Positions 27,408 to 33,204 of a DNA stretch of 33,204 nt are shown here, piece after piece. The notes beneath the pieces were generated by a model. It was not told the origin of the DNA. It ran no database searches and saw only the letters and a list, made by a program, of their open reading frames with translations. Where the stretch lies: assembly GCA_054661495.1 (NCBI GenBank), contig BAAFSQ010000099.1:1-33204 (forward strand), read 5' to 3'. Within the stretch, counting starts at the first letter, position 1; the number at the start of each line of letters is the position of its first letter. A program made the translations under genes and the position numbers. The DNA comes from Zygophlyctis sp. KS116 (lineage: Eukaryota > Chytridiomycota).

Positions 27408-29889
27408 ATGGATGATCATGACTGGAAAGATTGGAGTACAGAGCCTTCGACTGTTAAATTAGAAAACTCTGATGTTCATTCGAATTGGAGCTCAGAATTG
27501 GTAATGATATCGCCTTAATTATTAGGATTTTGATTCTAAAATGACTGATCAGATTAAAGAAATGATGGACGATCTTAATAGGCATTTGTACTGTGGTAAA
27601 CACATAATTCTTATTCTAGAATCATCAATGAACAAGATTAGTACGAATTTAATGGATGAATGTGGAGATTGGGCCCTGCAATTCAAGTATTTACGAGTTT
27701 GTGGAATTCAAAAGAAAGAAGTCAAGGAGTTAGGATATGATTTTATAGATTATAATGCAGTAAATATGGGGCATTCACCTTATTTATATTATCCATTGGC
27801 TCGGGATTTAGGATTAGAAGCAAGAGGATTTCAGTTGAGTGAAGAAGCGTTTTGTGCTCAAAGAGAAAGCGCAAAAGTAAAAGACGATAATAACACAAAC
27901 ACACATACTCCAAGTATTCATGAAGATTTAAAAGTAATTATGGATCAAGTTTATCCCGAGCATGATATCTGGTAAGTTGATAAATTCTAAATTTAGGCTG
28001 GTAGTATCTTTTTATTATGAAAATCAAAACGCATTATCTGAAGAGAGATGTCGGACTCCAACGCTAAATGACCCAAAAGTACATGGAGAATTTATTCAAG
28101 CTGAAAGACTTAAATTATTAGAAAGTAGAAATGATGGGCTATCTGGAATTCAAGAATATCTATCAAAAACATTGGAACCTTCTAAATTACAATTTGTTAT
28201 ACTTTTTTTAAATCCTACTGAAAGAGAAGAAAACTTAAATATGCATTTCATATCCTGGAATAACTATGTTCAAGTTGAAACATTAGGCGCAGGACAGCAA
28301 CTTCAATTTTTTAGAGAGTCAATTACTTCATATTTTAATATAATCGATCTGGATCAATATTTCCCAAGGGTAATTTAAAATTATCTTATTTTTAGCTTCC
28401 AATTAATTTATTTTATAATACCTACAATCGGATCAATGAATTTTTGGAAATCACAGAAGCGAATTTAAGATCTTGTGCATGTTTTTATCAAAGGAAAATA
28501 TCACAGGAACGTCAAAATAACGATGAAATTATCCTGGATAGTGATGGCTGCATTGATGAATGGCTAGCGTTTGATAATGGGTAATTATCAAATTCTCTAA
28601 TTTTAGAAAAGATGAATTTCACGAAATTATCAAACGAAAAAGGAAAAAAAGCGTCGAACAATTTTCTCCCAACATTAGTATTTTAGAAGATGCGATAAAT
28701 CTTATCTTGGACGATTTTTGGCTCGAAGTATGTTGATAAAATCTTATTTTTAGATTCCCGCAAAGCTGGAGAAACTGTTGACAAAATTACTGAATTTACA
28801 AAATCAACGAAGAAGAAAAACTAATAGCTCTGTCTCTGGATCATCTATGAGAGACTTGAAAGGATCCGAGTATTCGGAACAGCAAGATACATCTATATTA
28901 GATACATTGGAGATTGATGACCTTATTCGAGCTCCTAATTTATTAAATGTTATGACTATAAGATCTATTCCTCTGCAAAAAAGAGATGCGCGTTTTAAAA
29001 TTGGGTAAGATTGTTTGTATCGCATAATTTTAAAAGAGCTCTGGAAGCAATGGGTGCCGATAATTTTAACCAGTCACATTTTAACATGAAGCGCACAAAT
29101 GTTTCAAAGGGTATCAATCCTCGGCCAAATACAGGGAAACAGATTGAGCAGCAGTTTAATATTAGGATTGGAAGTGCCTTTGGTCATAGAGGCACTGTAT
29201 CCAAAAGGTTTGCTTTCTTTCGATAATCTTTCAGAAATAATGCGAGTCTTCGTTTGATGCCTTTACCAATAGGACCTTACAGCCACAACCATACTCAGGT
29301 CTCTCTGAATCATAGTTTGAAAGAAATCTTAATCGGAACACGGTAAAGTCGAAAAAATATTATTAATAAATAAGCATAGGAAATCGAAATACTGGAATTC
29401 CTAGCTGGTAAATTTAAAAGCTAATATCGTAGGGATACAAAGTCACAAATACCGAAACCTCTACCTCCAATTAAATCCATTCTCTTGCAAGAGTTTACGA
29501 ATGAATCATCGAAGGTTTGAAAAATTTCAAATAATCTATTACAGCCATTTAATCATCGACATGTTGCCTTTGATGAAAGCGTCCAAATTGAATCAAAACA
29601 CGCACCATATGATGATAGACCACTATCTGCAAAGTAATTTAATTGCTCTTAATTTCATAGACGGCAACCATCTGCGGGTATCAGCAAAAACGTCAGCCAA
29701 GTGATACTATCTCGTCCTCACACAGCAATGGATGACGCCTTGAGGGTAATTTAAGAATAATGATTAAATGCTTAGCGATCAATGGGCCGTTTATCTAAAT
29801 CATCCTTCAAAGAAGAGTCTTCTAATCTCAATCCAGTCCTAGGAATGAAAGCTTTCATTAGTAAAACATATAGGCGAAAGCAAGTATAA
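27408..29889 (+). CDS. Unrecognised 716-residue protein, 13 exons
   Basis: Exons: 27408-27500, 27526-27971, 27997-28369, 28396-28580, 28607-28727, 28754-29004, 29037-29207, 29235-29342, 29375-29407, 29433-29514, 29545-29633, 29661-29745, 29776-29889. Introns are 25-32 nt, and all junctions keep frame. The N-terminal 330 residues look globular, with KHIILILESSMNK, YYPLARDLGLEARGF, LVVSFYYENQNAL, QFVILFLNPTE and NMHFISWNNYVQVE as blocks. The C-terminal 300 residues are polar, basic and probably disordered, with a KRKRKKS-type nuclear signal and many Ser and Pro. A 33-nt micro-exon (29375-29407) is inferred because direct joining would hit a stop. No named family is recognised. Confidence 0.78.
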
Positions 29890-30427
29890 CAATATCTTTA
29901 ATTATGCATCAAAATCACATACATTATCAGATAACATAATCAATTCATTTGAATCAAATATTCAACGTTTAATAATTTGTTATTTTTAAATTATTCTTAG
30001 TTAGATATTTTGGTACCATAATAGTTTCTGCTGCATTCACATGATTTCTATTGGCATCAAGTCGTGGAGATATTCTAGCAAAGCTTATAGACATTGATAA
30101 CAGCAAATGTTCACATTCAGAATCTTCCTTTATATGAATAGTTTGAAAGAATCAACGAAACTTATTGAATATTATACCTAGTTTGATAATCAAACTATAA
30201 TAAAATCAAACTTTGATTGATAAGACCATATGCTGAAGGTAAAGTGTGAATTCTTGGAAATTTTTGAAGCCTATCAAGGATATGAGATGTTTTTTGGATG
30301 GTGTAGAATTTTGTTCTTTGAGATTTTTATATGTTGGATTGGTGTTTAATTTGGCATTAATAAGCTCAATAGTGCTATTGTATAGTTTCGATGAGATTTT
30401 CTAACCCTAAAAAAACATATCCAGGAC
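29890..30427. other. Gap, mostly non-coding; weak minus-strand frame
   Basis: AT-rich. A minus-strand frame of 41 codons (30094 to 29969, MSISFARISPRLDANRNHV...) has a protein-like composition and extends open upstream to about 30125, but matches nothing I can name. It may be a decayed exon. No RNA gene is seen. Confidence 0.35.
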
Positions 30428-30870
30428 GTGCTCTTTTCTGCTATTTCAGACAAGCTTTCAGCCTCACAGATTAAACTGAAACGTCGATTCAACTTCCACT
30501 ATCCTACCGCCACTAATCCGTTTCCAGTTGGCTCTTATATTATGCGCCTTGATCCAACGAAAAAGACTTCTCTTCAACCGTCTTATGAAGGTCCGTTCAA
30601 AGTGCTCAAACGATCCTCCGGTGGTGCTTACTTACCACAAGATCTTCCTCGGAACTTGCCTACTTCTCAGCTCAAGATCATTTCTTACCATGCTGATCCT
30701 TCGGAGCAATCCTTTGAAGTTCTCTCGATTCTATCATCGCGGTTCCACACAAGACCGAAAATACTTGGCCAAATGGAAGCATGGGTATCCCGACACCTGG
30801 ATCCATCATGCCAAGTTCAATGACCTGGACATCATCCGTAAATACTGGGCACGCCGGAGGGTGATGTTAC
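30428..30870 (+). mobile_element. Ty3/gypsy chromovirus fossil: integrase C-terminus and chromodomain
   Basis: The 3' part of a Ty3/gypsy pol gene. The integrase C-terminal region is recognised by the FPVGSYIM and YEGPFKVL blocks, followed by chromodomain-like sequence around YLAKWK, the mark of chromoviruses. It is broken, with about one or two breaks and both ends lost; no flanking LTRs are seen. The protein motifs are still readable, so it is of moderate age. Treated as a fossil. Confidence 0.78.
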
Positions 30871-31034
30871 AGAATAGCAAATTTTACGTTTCATCTTATG
30901 TTTCATATCTGGACATAAATAGCGGCTATGATATGTTTCATAGTATTTTACTCCCGAATATATTCAATCTCAATTGAATCACTTCCCTTTTCTGATCTTT
31001 CTTTTATACCTAGAAGGATTTTGTGAGTCTACTT

Positions 31035-31229
31035 TCATTGATTATTTTCTTGATTGTCCCAGAATCCTGCACATATCTTATTGGATTCTTTTTTCAAGCT
31101 ACCATCTGTCCATATTTCTAATTCTGTTGTGTCTTCTGGGATTTTACAAATTTCCACTTGTTCTACCTGTATGTATATAGGAATTCTGTAATTAAATTGT
31201 TGAGTGAAATCGTCTTGGCAGTTACCCAT
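31035..31229 (-). pseudogene. Retroelement RNase H scrap
   Basis: The minus-strand peptide includes ELEIWTDGSLKKES and AGFW, which fits the first strand and DGS motif of the RNase H domain found in LINE and some LTR polyproteins. Only about 60 residues remain, and the parent family cannot be decided. Fossil. Confidence 0.5.
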
Positions 31230-31785
31230 TTTTTTTCAACCTTACTTGAATGCCGACAACAATCCTGATTTTGTGCCAATCTTCACCGAAACTTCACCGA
31301 AATGAATGAAATCATTCGACAATTTTTGGTAACTTCGCCTCAAGAACGAATTCAACTTCATTGCTTGGTGTCTATCGCAAAAGTAAATTTTTTTCGGGAA
31401 CGGAAACATCAACCGGCCATTTAGACCCTACCAAGTCAATGACTTCCTCAATTGGCAAGAAGTGCAGTCCCTGTTCAAAGCGTTTTGCTCAAGATGTGTG
31501 GTCTCTGGCTTAAATGGGCGGGACTTTATGTTGTCACTGGACAGGAAAATTGACACATCGGGCCGGTATAATTGGACTGACATCAATCCGATGCTATAGT
31601 CTATCAATGCTGCCAAATCATCTTTTCTTTTTGCTTTTGAAAGCGATGCAGACTTACAAAATAACCGCAAACTATTAAACTTTTTAATTCATGAGAGATC
31701 CATAGTATTGGAATCACTCATATCTTGAAAAATTCCATTTTCCGATAATTCAATACCGTTTTTCAGATTAAAATTTAGATAGCAT
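31230..31785. other. Gap with decayed retroelement-like sequence
   Basis: Short interrupted frames on both strands. A minus frame (31670-31428, MRLFCKSASLSKAKRK...) and a plus stretch near 31300 (MNEIIRQFLVTSPQERIQ) have no recognisable family. Probably mobile-element debris between two fossils. Confidence 0.3.
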
Positions 31786-31831
31786 GCCGCTCACTTGTCA
31801 GAAGTTAGCCAGCCGTTCACTTGTCAGACGT
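31786..31831 (+). repeat. Two-copy tandem repeat, period 26
   Basis: GCCGYTCACTTGTCAGAMGT occurs at 31786-31805 and again at 31812-31831 with two differences. It sits at the front of the second Ty3/gypsy fossil. Confidence 0.7.
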
Positions 31832-32358
31832 AAGGCTGTAACGCAAGCGATAAGAAACGCTGCAGCATCTCAAACAGAACAATGGGACGAAAAAGTCCAT
31901 AAACTTTAATATAAGAAAAATGTGAGCAAGGACTTATGTATCTGCCCAATCCAAGACTACATAAGACGGCCCCCAAACATGCAACTAAGTTTGCAAGTCA
32001 CTGGAATGGACCGCTTACGGTGGAAGAAAAAGTCCATGATAATGTCTATAAAGTTAAAGACAATATAACAAAACGTACCTTTACTGTTAATGTCTCCAAT
32101 CTTCAGCCGTTCACTAAATCCCCATTCTTAGTGTCTGGTGGAGAGGATGGTCCAAATCCAAGTTCCCTAGTGAGTGAACAAGACGATGATTTATCACTTC
32201 CAACACCACGGAATAAGAGAAGATCAGATTCCCAGCTAGAAAAGCGGAGCCAAAAGAAAGGGCTAACAAGTAGCCCAACAAATGAAGTGCCTAAGAAATT
32301 TAGACCATGGTTAGGGTTAGTAGCTGTCAGACTTCGTTTGAAGCTTGGGAAAGAATAA
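31832..32358 (+). mobile_element. Second Ty3/gypsy fossil: integrase C-terminal tail
   Basis: Sequence resembling the end of a Ty3/gypsy polyprotein, with the LPNPRLHKTAPKHATKF region, GPLTVEEKVHDNVYKV (the GPY-like module) and VNVSNLQPF, followed by a polar tail. It differs from the chromovirus at 30428, so it is a separate family. It is 5'-truncated, carries about one or two breaks, and shows no LTRs. Treated as a fossil. Confidence 0.7.
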
Positions 32359-32965
32359 CAAAATGCATGATTTAGAAAGACTAATTGGATCAAGGTTGTT
32401 TGTAAAAGGGTTCTGTATGTTGGGTCATTTTTAATAGCATGTGATAGAGGAGCAGCCAATGTTTATAATTTGCATAGCTGCCACTGATGTAGTTTTCAAC
32501 ATTGCACTGGCTTTATGATTTGTTTTAACATAATTGCAAAGATCTCCTAGAATTGGTGCATATTTCACTGTCCCTGAAATAGTTTGATATATCCAATCAT
32601 CGTTTACAGATTTATTTACCGGCATAACTGGAAAGACATCAGAGTTAGATATTGAAATTAAGCTTTTTTCAAAGCACCTATATGAGAGGTTTAGCATGGA
32701 AGCAACAACTGAACATCTGCAAGAGAAATAGTAATGTAAAAGGAAGGAATCCCGTACTTTGCAATACTTGATTTAATTCTTTGTTTATGTGTGTACTTTA
32801 TATCTTGAGACAAGGTTTTTTTTACCGATAAAACGAATGCTTTTTAATAAAGCATTTACCGGAGGATGTAAGCCGTCGGAAAAATATTTTTGGGTGCTTT
32901 AATATGGGAAAAACAAATTCTAGTTAGGGTGATAAATTTTCTTCTATTTTAAGGGATTTTCCATA
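32359..32965. other. Gap with weak transposon-like frame
   Basis: A minus-strand frame (about 32697-32431, containing LGDLCNYVKTNHKASAMLK) faintly recalls the central region of hAT-like transposases, but this is not secure. Otherwise AT-rich, with one short perfect inverted repeat (listed separately). Confidence 0.3.
32836..32856. repeat. Short perfect inverted repeat
   Basis: AATGCTTT and AAAGCATT flank a five-base spacer TTAAT. The stem could be a transposon-end hairpin or chance. No CTRR end follows, so a Helitron terminus is not supported. Confidence 0.5.
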
Positions 32966-33196
32966 CTAAGAGGGAGAGATATTTCTGCTTTTCCTGAGTT
33001 GCCCCAATGCAACAGAAGCATCATAAAAACTGATGTTCTTGAGATTTGAATATTCTTCAATTATTTTGACAACGTATATTCTTCTTTTTACTTTCTGTGC
33101 TAAGGTATTGGAGGCTTTTCTCCAAGATTTTCGGTTATTTTCCATCCATTTGAGAGCAGGACGATGATTTAATCCTACATTTTCAGTGAAAACAAA
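32966..33196 (-). pseudogene. Possible GCR1_C-like DNA-binding fragment
   Basis: The minus-strand frame contains VGLNHRPALKWMENNRKSW, then KRRIYVVKIIEEY and ALGQLRKSR, ending in TAG at 32968-32966. The pattern VGLNG.PS......W, followed by a basic helix and a long helix, is typical of the GCR1_C domain found in fungal transcription factors and in Crypton tyrosine-recombinase transposons. The upstream part is near the window edge, and a stop or intron lies at about 33197. It could be the last exon of a gene beyond the edge or transposon debris. Confidence 0.35.
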
Positions 33197-33204
33197 TTAC
33201 CTAT

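Noticed and set aside
1-33204. tRNA, rRNA, snRNA genes, CRISPR arrays or bacterial-type operons
   Set aside because: No tRNA B-box or cloverleaf, no rRNA-like blocks and no regular spacer repeats were seen; gene content is eukaryotic nuclear.

Overview
The window is nuclear DNA from a compact, AT-rich eukaryotic genome. I place it among early-diverging, probably fungal, lineages, with a Rozella-like cryptomycote as the best guess. The sequence shows intron-bearing orthologues of conserved eukaryotic genes, intergenic gaps that are often 5 to 50 bases, and 69 spliceosomal introns that I could place by reading frame. Of these 66 are only 19 to 32 nt long. A Ty3/gypsy chromovirus fossil and a possible GCR1_C-like fragment fit a fungus, but the species is inference.

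Left flank (1-3440) is a transposon graveyard: a frameshifted LINE reverse transcriptase, an internally deleted Helitron helicase piece, and two different hAT transposase remnants, one with a visible terminal repeat. Right flank (about 30430-33204) is a second graveyard with two Ty3/gypsy integrase fossils, an RNase H scrap and a possible GCR1_C-like fragment running to the edge.

The gene-dense core (3447-29889) holds about 19 host genes, most of them broken into mini-exons. In order: TRA2-like splicing factor (-), SEC62 (+), KAP123/importin-4 (+), VPS55 (-), a candidate 41-residue protein (+), NUG1/GNL3 GTPase with an intronic C/D snoRNA (+), THG1 (-), a coiled-coil protein (+), RAD4/XPC (-), CENP-X/MHF2 (+), MIO/SEA4 of GATOR2 (-), a tail-anchored protein (-), a helical protein (+), XRCC3-like RAD51 paralogue (+), a PAC1-like proteasome chaperone (-), ERG26 (-), glutathione synthetase (-), TOF1/TIMELESS (-), SNAPC3 (-), and a 716-residue unrecognised protein (+).

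Together these are housekeeping functions: ER translocation, nuclear import, ribosome assembly (NUG1 plus its snoRNA), tRNA maturation, snRNA transcription and splicing, and TORC1 signalling. Four genome-maintenance genes (RAD4, CENP-X, XRCC3, TOF1) lie within about 14 kb. The most striking features are the tiny introns (one of 19 nt), convergent genes sharing a CTAA stop tetranucleotide, CENP-X starting inside the antisense RAD4 coding sequence, and a snoRNA occupying the one 100-nt intron.
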